Source: an uncultured Subdoligranulum sp. (GTDB lineage Bacteria; Bacillota; Clostridia; Christensenellales; CAG-314). From it: a stretch of DNA of 45,032 bases. Position 1 is the first letter of the stretch. Every line of letters starts with the position of its first letter. The stretch covers positions 1 to 45,032 of the forward strand of contig CABUZX010000011.1 of the NCBI GenBank assembly GCA_902496185.1, given 5' to 3'. Below, piece after piece: positions 1 to 8,471 of this stretch. Under the pieces are notes generated by a model, which searched no databases, was not told where the DNA came from, and was given only the letters and a program-made list of their open reading frames with translations. A program made the translations under genes and the position numbers.

Positions 1-357
<357 letters not shown>

Positions 358-486
358 CAAAAAACTGTGAGAGGCTTGATTACATTCACCAAACCACTCT
401 TAAAAAAGTTTGATACCTATGCAGTTGTCAATGTCCTTGAAAAAAACTTTGATATTTTCGGAAAATTTTTTCCGTTTATATACCAT

Positions 487-602
487 TGCGGTGACTATGG
501 CGAAGAGGTCCCACCTGTTCTCATACCGAACACAGAAGTTAAGCTCTTCAGCGCTGAATGTACTTGGCTGGACACGGCCCGGGAGACGATGACGTTGCCG
601 CA
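487..602 (+). rRNA. rrf: 5S ribosomal RNA
   Basis: A 116-nt unit with the 5S hallmarks: helix I ends TGCGG and CCGCA pair, and the loop region CATACCGAACACAGAAGTTAAG is canonical. It sits about 130 bases after 23S and is followed directly by a terminator, so it is the last gene of the rRNA operon. Confidence 0.95.
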
Positions 603-612
603 TCCATAAAAA

Positions 613-647
613 AGAATGACTATCTTACGATAGTCATTCTTTTTTTT
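613..647 (+). terminator. rRNA operon terminator
   Basis: A perfect 12-bp stem (AGAATGACTATC / GATAGTCATTCT) with a TTAC loop is followed by a run of eight T. It lies 10 bases after 5S and ends the rRNA operon. Confidence 0.95.
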
Positions 648-720
648 ACGGCGATGGTTAACGTTACGGCGGTATTTGACGCAGAACTTAATAATATTAA
701 CGAAAGCGGTGGAGGATAAA

Positions 721-753
721 ACAAAAAGCACTTTTTCAAGTGCTTTTTGTTTT
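721..753 (+). terminator. Rho-independent terminator, upstream gene unclear
   Basis: A perfect 12-bp stem (ACAAAAAGCACT / AGTGCTTTTTGT) is followed by TTT. Between it and the rRNA terminator lie only about 70 bases. It may be a second rRNA terminator, or the back-up terminator of the reverse-strand gene that ends at 781, since the A-rich 5' arm gives a U-rich tail on that strand. Confidence 0.75.
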
Positions 754-780
754 GCGAAAGGAAGTCATTTGTTATTGCGG

Positions 781-1530
781 TCAGTCTTCTTTTAGTTTAA
801 GAACAAAATCTTCACCGTATTCGGTCGGGTACGACGATTTATAATCTTGTTTCAGCGAGTTACAGATAGAAGCGTTGTCAACTATCGGGAGCAGTACTTC
901 AAAATCGTTTGAAGTTGGATTATCCTTAAGGTTTTCTTCCGACGGTGCCTGATATACTATTTCGCTCGTGCCGATTTTATTGAGATAGTTGTTGTATTTC
1001 AGCATCGTTTTGTACATATCGAGCAATTCTTCTTCCGTCAGTTTTTCTTTTAACAAGTTTTCCCATTCTTCGTCAGCCACAGTATGATATTCGACCATTA
1101 CGTCCACGCCTTTTTTGTCAAGAAAAACGTAAGTAAATCTTCTGTTTGTTTTGGACGTTTCTCTATAGATATAGCCTTGTTCTTCCATTTTGTTGAGTTC
1201 CGGAGTTAGGTTACTGTTGGCGATACTCAACGTTTTTGCCAAAACGCCCACCGTCATGGGTTTTTCCGCCGTCCACAGTCTTGCAAATATAGCTTGCTGG
1301 GCAGACGGTAATTGGTATTTAGAAAAATTGTACTTCTGACATCTTTCTTTTAGCGGTTTCAGTAAATTCTTCTGATGATTACTGATTATATGGTCAACTT
1401 GCGTGCCGATACATCCGGCAATCAAGTCGGACAGGGTGTAAGGTTTTCCCGTCCAGATTTTATAAATCGGATTGTCGTTAGTGTCTCTCAAATATCCGTC
1501 TTTGTCTTTTTCTACGATAATTTTTTTCAT
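781..1530 (-). CDS. MarR-like winged-helix transcriptional regulator
   Basis: A 249-residue protein. Roughly residues 70-150 look like a winged helix: a helical approach (LPSAQQAIFARLW), a two-helix HTH (TVGVLAKTLSIANSNLTPELNKMEEQGYI, read in parts), then a wing (RRFTYVFLDKKG). This order is that of MarR-family proteins. The N-terminal 50 and C-terminal 80 residues are extra and not recognised. The ATG at 1528-1530 is preferred over the longer reading frame because GAAAGGAT precedes it at good spacing. It is transcribed away from the lipoprotein gene at 1728 and may control it, which is inference. The family is called on pattern only. Confidence 0.7.
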   Translation of the reverse strand: MKKIIVEKDKDGYLRDTNDNPIYKIWTGKPYTLSDLIAGCIGTQVDHIISNHQKNLLKPLKERCQKYNFSKYQLPSAQQAIFARLWTAEKPMTVGVLAKTLSIANSNLTPELNKMEEQGYIYRETSKTNRRFTYVFLDKKGVDVMVEYHTVADEEWENLLKEKLTEEELLDMYKTMLKYNNYLNKIGTSEIVYQAPSEENLKDNPTSNDFEVLLPIVDNASICNSLKQDYKSSYPTEYGEDFVLKLKED

Positions 1531-1560
1531 AAATATTATCCTTTCATAAATATTATTTTT

Positions 1561-1569
1561 ATTATACCA
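1561..1569 (-). promoter_or_regulatory. Extended -10 promoter of the winged-helix regulator
   Basis: On the reverse strand the sequence reads TGGTATAAT, a TGn-extended perfect -10 box, about 31 bases before the start codon. The -35 region (CAATAC) is weak, as is usual with extended -10 promoters. Confidence 0.6.
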
Positions 1570-1632
1570 AAGTATTTTGATTTTGTATTGATTTTGTTTC
1601 AAAAATTTATCAAAAAAATTTTATAAAACCCG

Positions 1633-1661
1633 TTGACAAATGTTTGATTAACTGGTACTAT
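1633..1661 (+). promoter_or_regulatory. Sigma-A promoter of the LRR lipoprotein gene
   Basis: TTGACA, 17-bp spacer, TACTAT. It lies 66 bases before the start codon, in the divergent gap shared with the winged-helix regulator. Confidence 0.8.
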
Positions 1662-1727
1662 ACTTATGAAAAGATAATTATTATTAAAAAATAACAATTA
1701 TTAAATCAAAACAAAAGGAGAAACAGT

Positions 1728-4700
1728 ATGAAAAAATTCACGAAAGCATTCTTTGTATTGCTGTTGGCGTTGTCGCTGGTTTTTTGTATGGCGGGATGCG
1801 CAAAGACGTACACCGTCGTATTTAAAAACGGCACGGAAACGATTTCCGCAACGGTACAAGAAGGAGGGCTCGTCTATGCCCCGGAATTGACTCTGGCAGA
1901 TGGTGTGGAACTGGTAGGTTGGTACACGGACGAACAATACACGACGCCCTTTGATTTTAAAACGAATATAACGCAGGACACCGTACTGTATGCAAAACTT
2001 AACAGTTTGTTGTATACCGTAACCTATCAATTGGGTTATTCAGGCACGGCGCCCGTACAGAACGGCGTAAACAAGGACGGTAGTTTTACCGTTGCCGACG
2101 AACCTAAAAGAATAGGCTACAAGTTTTTAGGTTGGAGCGACGGTCAAAACTTGTATCAGGCTCAGGATAATTATACCGTGACGGAAGCGGACAATATTGT
2201 TTTGACGGCAATCTGGGAGTATAAAACCGTAAGTGCGAAATTTTTCGACGATAGAAACAACCTTATCGAAGAGAAAACCCTGCCTTACGGCAGCGACGTC
2301 GTTGCCCCGACGGAAGTATATCACAAATACTGGTGTTTCGAACATTCCGGTTGGGATAAAGAAACTACCAATCTGACGCAGGATACTGAATTTTTTGCTC
2401 AATACGAATACGTACCGACTCAGGAGGTCAATTTTATCTATGAACTCGATACGGAAAAAAATGCATGGATTGTATCGACGTCCGTAAGAGACTTTGACTT
2501 AATGTATGGTTTTGTCGGCGACCTTGCATTGCCGGATTATTATCAGGGGTTGCCGTGCTACGCGGTGGATATCGTACGGCTGTATTCTGCCAACGGCACT
2601 TTGTATATTCCTTCGACCTATCGCGAACTGGGTTTTGAATCTTTCAGAGGTTGTGCGTTTTCCGATATTATTATAGAAGAAGGGCTGGAAACGATTTCCG
2701 ATTACGCCTTTGAGAACGTGGCAAAAACGAAAAGCGGTTTTGACGAAAACGGAGACTATTATGAGATAAGCATACTCTCGGTAGTACAAATACCGGGTAC
2801 GGTCAGATACGTGGGCGCAGGCGCTATACCGTCTTATACTATCGACTTGCAGATAGCGGCAGGTGCAAATTTGCAATGCATTGACGGCGCGTTGGTAAGT
2901 GACGACGGAAAAGTTCTGGTCAACGCGTTGCAAAACAAGTTGAATGACGGCAGATTGACAATCCCCGCGACGGTAAAAAGCATCGGCGCAGGAGTATTCA
3001 GCTATGCTGAATATCTGAAATCGGTTGTTATAACGGGACAACTTACGGAAATCGGGGAAAGTGCGTTTAGTATGTCTAAAATTACTTCCCTTACTTTTAG
3101 CGAAGGTGCGTACGTAGAGCACGTCGGGGAACACGCATTCTGGGGTTCTTACCTGGAGAGCGTAGATCTGCCTCGCGGTATCAAGACGATAGGAACAGGA
3201 GCTTTTGCGTCTATCGGGGGTTTGCGTTCTTTTGCTTTTGCCAATACGATAGAGAGTATCGGAGAAGGCGCAATCGCTCCGTCGGACCTTCTGTATATGG
3301 AAAAGTTGGAAATGACGGGCGGAACGACAAGTCAAAACGGCAAATATACCTGTGAGAACGGGGTGTTGATAGAAAAAGGTACGTCCAAATTGTATCTGAG
3401 TGACGGTACGACCCGCGGTGACGTTTTGTTGTTGTATTGTCAAAGCAATACCGCTACCCAATATACCACGCCGTCTACGGTTAGAGAATTTTGGAGTTAT
3501 GCTTTTCACGCTCAAAAACATCTGAAAGTTTTGACCGTTAACGAAGGCGTAGAAACGATTCCCGCTATGTTTGCAAGCGGAAACAACGGTTTTGAATATT
3601 TCGTGGATTCGTCTATAGAAAAAGTCGTTTTGCCTTCGACCTTAAAGGTTATTGAAAACGGCTTTGCCGACAACAGATGGGGAGGCAGTCTGAAGCTCGG
3701 TTCGTATGCCGCATTCATATCAAACGGAAGCCTGAAAGAAGTAGTAATCCACAGTGACAGCCGACTGAAAGAATTAAAGTCAATGACGTTTTTGAATACG
3801 GCAATAACAGAGTTTGAAATACCCAGATACGTAGAAAGCGTAGGCGTCGGCGTTTGGGGCGATTCTTTAATAACGCTCACCGTCCATCCCGAAAACGAAT
3901 TTTTTAAAGCGATTGACGGTATTTTGTACACGATTGACGGCAAAAAAATCGTTTGTTTCCCTCGCGGATACGGCAAGACGCATACGAAGTTTGTGGCGCC
4001 TGCGGAGCTGGAAGAAGTCGGTCCCGACGCAATGTACGGAATTTACGGTCTGGAAGAAATGGACTTCAGTCAGAGCAAGCTGAGATTTGTTGACGTATTT
4101 GCTTTTGAGCAAAACTATACGGCGCAATACGACAGCTTCTGGGTACCTATTAAGGGGACGGAAAAAGGTTTGAAAAAGGTTACCTTCCCCGCCACGTTGG
4201 AGCATATCGGAGACAATGCTTTTGCCGGATGTTCTTTGTTGGAGGAAGTCATATTCTTGGGTGACGCTCCCGAAATGACGATATGTAACGATTATAATGA
4301 CCATATGTTGTTTGATTCGATGACAGCAAAATTGGTTTTCGACAACAAGTACGCAACAAACTTTTACAACTCTTTGTATTCTTACAACCCCGAGTACGTA
4401 GAAATGTTATCGCCGGAACAAAGAGAAGCGGTACAAGAAACCACTTATACCTTCGATAGTCTCGGCGGCAGTAGCGTACAGCAGGTAAAAACGATTATTT
4501 TACAGCAAAGCCAATTGCCCACGCCGACAAAAAGCGGAAAGTATTTTGCAGGTTGGTATACTCAGAACGGTACTACAACCGGCGAATGGGGAGAATTGGT
4601 GGTGGGGCCTTTTGCCAACTATTCCGGAGTGTATCAGATTACGCTGTACGCAAAGTGGCAAGATACTCCTTGGGAGACGGGTAAATCTTACGCCCCGTAT

Positions 4701-5090
4701 ATTTTAAAGGCAAATTCATCACGGACTTTGTTGTTGCAAAAGGAAACTTCGCAAGGCATTTTCGGTTCTCAGGATTTGAAAGGTTATACGGTGCATTGGT
4801 TCGTATTTACCGCGACAAGTAGCGGAATAGTAAACGTTGAAGTAAACGTACCCGAAGAAATAGGTTACAACTGTTGTCTTTTTACCCAACCGGTATTTGA
4901 TTGGCAGTATGAAGCGACATGGTCCGGCAACGGCTATATGGTAGAAGAAGGACAAACTTACTATCTTGCCATGTATTTGTATGATATGGAAACATGGTCA
5001 GCCGGAGAAGTAGAGGTAAAAATAACTCTTTCTATTGAAACGATGGCAAACGCCCAACAGGTTTTTATTCAAAAAAGAGATGATATGTAA
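1728..5090 (+). CDS. Surface lipoprotein with InlB-type and BspA-type leucine-rich repeats
   Basis: A 1120-residue exported protein. Residues 1-24 are a lipoprotein signal: KK, a hydrophobic core, then lipobox MAGC with the lipidated Cys at 24. About 28-235 hold three InlB B-repeat-like (Listeria-Bacteroides) modules with the GW-YT/GWSD and VLYAKL signatures. About 240-870 carry many BspA-type repeats (for example LTEIGESAFSMSKITSLTFS, LEHIGDNAFAGCSLLEEV). About 900-965 is a fourth InlB-type module (FAGWYTQNG, ITLYAKW), followed by a beta-rich tail. AAAGGAG precedes the ATG. BspA-type repeats commonly mediate binding to host or microbial surfaces; the ligand here is unknown. The gene has its own promoter and terminator. 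Confidence 0.9.
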   Translation: MKKFTKAFFVLLLALSLVFCMAGCAKTYTVVFKNGTETISATVQEGGLVYAPELTLADGVELVGWYTDEQYTTPFDFKTNITQDTVLYAKLNSLLYTVTYQLGYSGTAPVQNGVNKDGSFTVADEPKRIGYKFLGWSDGQNLYQAQDNYTVTEADNIVLTAIWEYKTVSAKFFDDRNNLIEEKTLPYGSDVVAPTEVYHKYWCFEHSGWDKETTNLTQDTEFFAQYEYVPTQEVNFIYELDTEKNAWIVSTSVRDFDLMYGFVGDLALPDYYQGLPCYAVDIVRLYSANGTLYIPSTYRELGFESFRGCAFSDIIIEEGLETISDYAFENVAKTKSGFDENGDYYEISILSVVQIPGTVRYVGAGAIPSYTIDLQIAAGANLQCIDGALVSDDGKVLVNALQNKLNDGRLTIPATVKSIGAGVFSYAEYLKSVVITGQLTEIGESAFSMSKITSLTFSEGAYVEHVGEHAFWGSYLESVDLPRGIKTIGTGAFASIGGLRSFAFANTIESIGEGAIAPSDLLYMEKLEMTGGTTSQNGKYTCENGVLIEKGTSKLYLSDGTTRGDVLLLYCQSNTATQYTTPSTVREFWSYAFHAQKHLKVLTVNEGVETIPAMFASGNNGFEYFVDSSIEKVVLPSTLKVIENGFADNRWGGSLKLGSYAAFISNGSLKEVVIHSDSRLKELKSMTFLNTAITEFEIPRYVESVGVGVWGDSLITLTVHPENEFFKAIDGILYTIDGKKIVCFPRGYGKTHTKFVAPAELEEVGPDAMYGIYGLEEMDFSQSKLRFVDVFAFEQNYTAQYDSFWVPIKGTEKGLKKVTFPATLEHIGDNAFAGCSLLEEVIFLGDAPEMTICNDYNDHMLFDSMTAKLVFDNKYATNFYNSLYSYNPEYVEMLSPEQREAVQETTYTFDSLGGSSVQQVKTIILQQSQLPTPTKSGKYFAGWYTQNGTTTGEWGELVVGPFANYSGVYQITLYAKWQDTPWETGKSYAPYILKANSSRTLLLQKETSQGIFGSQDLKGYTVHWFVFTATSSGIVNVEVNVPEEIGYNCCLFTQPVFDWQYEATWSGNGYMVEEGQTYYLAMYLYDMETWSAGEVEVKITLSIETMANAQQVFIQKRDDM

Positions 5091-5120
5091 AACCGTTGAG
5101 TATTAGTTGAGACTTAGCAC

Positions 5121-5155
5121 AACAAAAAGGAAGGCGGATCGCCTTCCTTTTTGTT
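5121..5155 (+). terminator. Terminator of the LRR lipoprotein gene
   Basis: AACAAAAAGGAAGGCG, GATC-centred turn, CGCCTTCCTTTTTGTT: a nearly perfect palindrome ending in a T-rich 3' arm, 30 bases after the stop codon. Confidence 0.9.
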
Positions 5156-5171
5156 GCGTCGGCAAATAACG

Positions 5172-5200
5172 TTGACTTTTGGGTTTAAAACTGGTACAAT
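5172..5200 (+). promoter_or_regulatory. Sigma-A promoter of trmB
   Basis: TTGACT, 17-bp spacer, TACAAT, 20 bases before the trmB start codon. Confidence 0.8.
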
Positions 5201-5219
5201 GTTCTTCGGAGAAAAATTT

Positions 5220-5897
5220 ATGCGATTAAGATACAAAAAAAATCTTGACGAAAGGATGTTTGCCTGTAAGGACTATTTTTTAGACCGTACATGTGACGGC
5301 AATGCTTTGATTGCCATACAAAACCCAAATTACGTTGATTTTGTTCAACTCTTTGGCAATCATAATCCCGTTTGTTTGGAAATCGGTTGCGGAAAGGGCA
5401 AATTTGCAATAGAATACGCATTAAAGTATCCCGAGCAAAATATTTTGGCAGTCGAGAGATTATCCAACGTAATAGTTTCGGGCGCGGAGCAGGCGCAAAA
5501 TTTGAATTTGCCTAATTTACGTTTTTTGGTGCAAAATGCAGAGTTTTTACCTCATTTTGTGTCTCCAAAAAGCGTAAGCAAAATATTTTTGAATTTTTCC
5601 TGTCCGTTTCCTAAATATCATTACCGCAACCGTCGTCTTACTCATCCAAAATTTTTAAAAATTTATTCTGATTTGTTGGCAGTGGGCGGTGTGGTAGAGC
5701 AAAAAACTGACAATTTGCCTTTTTTTGAGTTTAGCGTAGAGAGTTTTAATGAGCAAAATTGGCAAATAAATTTTTTGACTTACGATTTATACAAGGAAAA
5801 CCTTGTTGGTAATATTCAAACGGAATACGAAAGACGTTTTGTTTCGGGCGGTACTAAAATAAACAAGTTGATAGCAACACCGCAAAAAAATACTTAA
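5220..5897 (+). CDS. trmB: tRNA (guanine-N7-)-methyltransferase
   Basis: A 225-residue Rossmann methyltransferase that makes 7-methylguanosine at position 46 of tRNA. The SAM loop EIGCGKGKF is at 54-62. The family's C-terminal landmarks are present: KTDN, and TEYERRF near the end. The ATG at 5220 is chosen because CGGAG precedes it by 7 bases and because the upstream extension would run over the promoter. The usual D-P-W-P-K-x-R-H motif is changed: here it reads NFSCPFPKYHYRNRRL, so Asp becomes Cys and Trp becomes Phe (see findings). Identity as TrmB is nevertheless clear from the overall order of motifs. Confidence 0.88.
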   Translation: MRLRYKKNLDERMFACKDYFLDRTCDGNALIAIQNPNYVDFVQLFGNHNPVCLEIGCGKGKFAIEYALKYPEQNILAVERLSNVIVSGAEQAQNLNLPNLRFLVQNAEFLPHFVSPKSVSKIFLNFSCPFPKYHYRNRRLTHPKFLKIYSDLLAVGGVVEQKTDNLPFFEFSVESFNEQNWQINFLTYDLYKENLVGNIQTEYERRFVSGGTKINKLIATPQKNT

Positions 5898-5937
5898 ATG
5901 GCATTTAAAAAGGCAAAATTGCCCTAATAGGAAAAAG

Positions 5938-6623
5938 ATGACGCAAGAAAATTGGCAAGAGCGAACAAGTTTGTTGCTCAGTGAAGATGGTTTAAAAAAA
6001 CTTAAAAACACTCACGTTTTAGTGGTTGGTCTCGGCGGAGTAGGCGGATATACCGTTGAGGCTCTTGTCCGCGCGGGCGTAGGAAAGCTGACTTTGGTGG
6101 ACGGCGATTGTTTTGCCGTGAGCAACTTAAACAGGCAAATATTTGCAACTCAAAAAACGATAGGCAAGCCAAAAGCCTTGGTGGCAAAACAACGCGCGGA
6201 AGAAATAAATCCAAATGTATCCGTCAATGCAATCGTACAGTATTTATCGGCGCAAAATTTCAACGAGTTTGACTTTGATCACTACGACTGTATTGTTGAC
6301 GCAGTTGACGACGTTTGGGCAAAGGTAGAATTGGCGTGTATTGCGCAGTCAAAAAAAAAAAAATAGTTAGTTGTATGGGTACGGGCAACAAGTTATTGCC
6401 ATACTTTAAAGTAGGTGACCTTTACAAAACAACAAACTGTCCATTGGCAAGGGTAATGAGAAAAAAACTTAAAGAGCGTGGCGTAAAAAAATTGACGGTG
6501 GTTTATAGCGAAGAACTTCCCTTAAAAACAACCCAAAGCAAAACGGTGGGCAGTATTTCTTACGCGCCGGGGGTTGCCGGGCTAACGGTAGCCTACAAAG
6601 TAATTGAGCAATTGCTTGAATAA
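5938..6623 (+). pseudogene. tcdA: tRNA threonylcarbamoyladenosine dehydratase, frameshifted in a poly-A run
   Basis: Two overlapping frames form one E1/ThiF-like protein of about 228 residues. Frame 1 (5938-6366) has the nucleotide-binding motif VVGLGGVGGYTVEALVRAGV, then DGDCFAVSNLNRQ and a TCDA-like YDCIVDAVDD. It stops just after 13 consecutive A (6351-6363). The -1 frame resumes with VSCMGTGNKLLP and runs to 6623, matching the C-terminal half of TcdA/CsdL. Adding one A, or slipping back by one base, gives one continuous protein. TcdA cyclises t6A to ct6A at position 37 of ANN-reading tRNAs. AGGAAAAAG precedes the ATG; trmB lies 40 bases upstream, so both may share a transcript. Whether it is a true mutation, a sequencing error or real slippage cannot be decided here. 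Confidence 0.85.
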
Positions 6624-6674
6624 AACAAAAATTCAAACAAAAACCAACAAAACGGTAGTATTTTTGGTAAAGTA

Positions 6675-6683
6675 TGATATAAT
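6675..6683 (+). promoter_or_regulatory. Extended -10 promoter of the aminotransferase gene
   Basis: TGATATAAT, a TGn-extended consensus -10 box, with a weak -35 (GTAGTA). The start codon is 40 bases downstream. Confidence 0.65.
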
Positions 6684-6722
6684 ATTTTTTAGTGGAAAAA
6701 AACCACAAAGGAGTAAAGTGTT

Positions 6723-7910
6723 ATGGTTAATCAAGAAATGAAACAACTCGGCAACGTTCGTTCCGTAATAAGAGAAATTTTTGAATACAGCAAAGTCCGC
6801 AAAGCGGAAATCGGCAAAGATAACGTATTTGATTTTTCTATCGGCAATCCGAGCGTACCAGCGCCTCAGATAGTAAATGACACTATCATAGATCTCGCAA
6901 AAAATTTTGACAGTATTGAATTGCACGGTTATACCTCAGCACAAGGCGATGCAAGAGTACGCGCAAAAATTTCTGACTACATAAGGGCAATTTTTGGTGT
7001 AGAAGTACCGCCTACTTATATATATATGACTGTTGGCGCGGCAGCAGGTCTTACTATTAGTCTCAAAGCATTGTGTAACGTAGGCGACGAAGTCATTGCC
7101 TTTGCGCCGTTTTTCCCCGAATATTCCGTATTTTCGCAAAACTGCGGAGCAAAGCTCGTAAGAGTAAAGCCTGATGAAAAACTTTTGCCCGACCTTAACG
7201 ATTTTGAAAAGGCAATTACGCCAAAAACAAAAGTTGTTATCGTAAACAGCCCCAACAATCCAAGCGGTGTTATTTATCCTGAAAAAACCATAACGGCTCT
7301 TTGCGAAATTCTCGACAAAAAGCAAAAAGAATACGGCACGGATATTTTTGTTTTGTGTGACGAACCTTACCGTGAGTTGGTTTACGACAAAGCAACAAAA
7401 GTGCCTTACGTTATGAATTTTTATGACAATACTATCGTTTGCTATTCTTTCAGCAAATCTATGAGTATGCCCGGCGACAGAATAGGTTATCTTGCGGTCA
7501 ATCCCAAATCAAAAGCAAGCGCGGACGTTTATGCCGCTATTTGCGGAGCAGGTAGATCCTTGGGTTTTGTATGCGCTCCGAGTTTGATGCAGTTTGTTGT
7601 AGAAAGATGTATCGGCGCTGTTGCGGATATTTCTATCTACAAAACAAACAGAGACTTGCTTTACAATTCTCTTACTGAATACGGCTTTGACTGTATTTAT
7701 CCCGACGGCGCTTTCTATTTGTTTGTAAAAGCTCCCAACGGCGACGCAAAAGAGTTTTATGAACAAGCTAAAAAGTACGAGTTATTGCTCGTACCTGCAG
7801 ATAGTTTTGGCGCTCCCGGATACGTACGTATTGCATATTGCGTGACTACGGAACAAATTCAACGTAGTTTGCCTGCTTTCAAAAAACTCGCTCAAGAATA
7901 CAAAAAATAA
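6723..7910 (+). CDS. PLP-dependent class I/II aminotransferase
   Basis: A 395-residue cytosolic fold-type I aminotransferase. Visible landmarks: FSIGNPSVP (substrate loop), NSPNNPSG (Asn contact to PLP), CDEPYREL (Asp to the pyridine nitrogen), and SFSKSMSMPGDRIGY with the Schiff-base lysine. The C-terminal arginine region GAPGYVRIAYCV fits binding of the substrate carboxylate. The family transfers amino groups between amino acids and 2-oxo acids; aspartate- or alanine-type activity is likely but the exact substrate cannot be read. AAAGGAG precedes the ATG by 8 bases. The gene stands alone between its own promoter and terminator. Confidence 0.88.
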   Translation: MVNQEMKQLGNVRSVIREIFEYSKVRKAEIGKDNVFDFSIGNPSVPAPQIVNDTIIDLAKNFDSIELHGYTSAQGDARVRAKISDYIRAIFGVEVPPTYIYMTVGAAAGLTISLKALCNVGDEVIAFAPFFPEYSVFSQNCGAKLVRVKPDEKLLPDLNDFEKAITPKTKVVIVNSPNNPSGVIYPEKTITALCEILDKKQKEYGTDIFVLCDEPYRELVYDKATKVPYVMNFYDNTIVCYSFSKSMSMPGDRIGYLAVNPKSKASADVYAAICGAGRSLGFVCAPSLMQFVVERCIGAVADISIYKTNRDLLYNSLTEYGFDCIYPDGAFYLFVKAPNGDAKEFYEQAKKYELLLVPADSFGAPGYVRIAYCVTTEQIQRSLPAFKKLAQEYKK

Positions 7911-7923
7911 GATAAAAAGTTTG

Positions 7924-7955
7924 AAGTCCGCTATTTTTTTAGCGGACTTTTTTTA
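7924..7955 (+). terminator. Terminator of the aminotransferase gene
   Basis: AAGTCCGCT / AGCGGACTT stem with a T-rich loop, followed by a run of seven T. Confidence 0.93.
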
Positions 7956-7996
7956 TGTATATAATTGAACGTTTGCTGAAAAAGTTTCAAACCCTA

Positions 7997-8026
7997 TTGA
8001 CAATGGATATAAAAGAAAAATATAAT
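7997..8026 (+). promoter_or_regulatory. Consensus promoter in front of a 45-codon ORF
   Basis: Perfect TTGACA and perfect TATAAT boxes with an 18-bp spacer. The expected transcription start (about 8033) lies only about 6 bases before the ATG of the small ORF at 8039. Confidence 0.7.
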
Positions 8027-8038
8027 ACGTAAAGTTTG

Positions 8039-8176
8039 ATGCTGTACCGATACGCCTACAGCCTTCAGTTAGGGTTATATTCAAAAGGTCAACCGTTATC
8101 GCTTAGTTTGGATTTTGAAAGAGTATTTTTAGAAGTAATACAAAAGGACAACGATTATACTATAAAAGAAATATAA
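8039..8176 (+). CDS. Small hypothetical protein (45 aa)
   Basis: An ATG frame of 45 codons (begins MLYRYAYSLQLGLY, ends DNDYTIKEI) placed right after a consensus promoter. There is no Shine-Dalgarno sequence, and the leader would be only a few bases. Composition is ordinary for a real protein: balanced charge, few Cys, a plausible helix (DFERVFLEVIQK). I do not recognise it. It could be a genuine small protein, the tail of a decayed gene, or chance. No terminator follows before the next promoter. Confidence 0.35.
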   Translation: MLYRYAYSLQLGLYSKGQPLSLSLDFERVFLEVIQKDNDYTIKEI

Positions 8177-8201
8177 ATTTTGTATAATTTTTTTTAATTG
8201 C

Positions 8202-8230
8202 TTGACTTTGGTTTTCGTAGATGTTATATT
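8202..8230 (+). promoter_or_regulatory. Promoter of the FMN-riboswitch operon
   Basis: TTGACT, 17-bp spacer, TATATT; transcription would begin about 8237, just before the first riboswitch helix at 8240. Confidence 0.75.
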
Positions 8231-8239
8231 TTACTTAAC

Positions 8240-8394
8240 AAACTTTGGGCAAGGTGAAATTCCTGACCGATGGTAATGCGGACAAAAAAACTTTTTTGAG
8301 CCGATTAGTCCAACAGCCCCAACAGCCGAGGCAGTGAGATTCTGCAACCGCCGGTGAGCGTCAAAATGGCGCAAAGTCCGAATGGGAAAGGTTT
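8240..8394 (+). promoter_or_regulatory. FMN riboswitch (RFN element)
   Basis: The conserved FMN aptamer blocks occur in order: GGTGAAATTCCTGACCGATGGTAA is read in parts at 8253-8276, then AGTCCAACAGCC, CAGTGAGATTCTG, CCGCCGGTGAGC and AGTCCGAATGGGAAAGG. The outer helix P1 pairs AAACTTT (8240-8246) with AAAGGTTT (8387-8394). FMN binding normally turns such elements off. The downstream hairpin at 8442-8463 is the likely expression platform. Confidence 0.93.
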
Positions 8395-8441
8395 GGCGTT
8401 TTTTTGTGTTGCAAATTTTTGTGACCAAGCGTCTATCTGTC

Positions 8442-8471
8442 CCTCCGCGCCCTAAAACGGAGGTTTTTTTT
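8442..8471 (+). terminator. Riboswitch-controlled hairpin that also holds the ribosome binding site
   Basis: CCTCCG (8442-8447) pairs with CGGAGG (8458-8463), followed by eight T and then the ATG at 8472. The 3' arm is the Shine-Dalgarno sequence of the next gene. The hairpin could therefore act as a terminator and as a sequestering stem, giving an off state in either case. Confidence 0.8.

Noticed and set aside
654..719. A 21-codon ATG frame between the two terminators after 5S
   Set aside because: It has no promoter or ribosome binding site and no recognisable sequence; likely chance.
2499..4304. Long reverse-strand frames inside the LRR lipoprotein gene
   Set aside because: They mirror the coding strand, contain no known domain and have no start signals.
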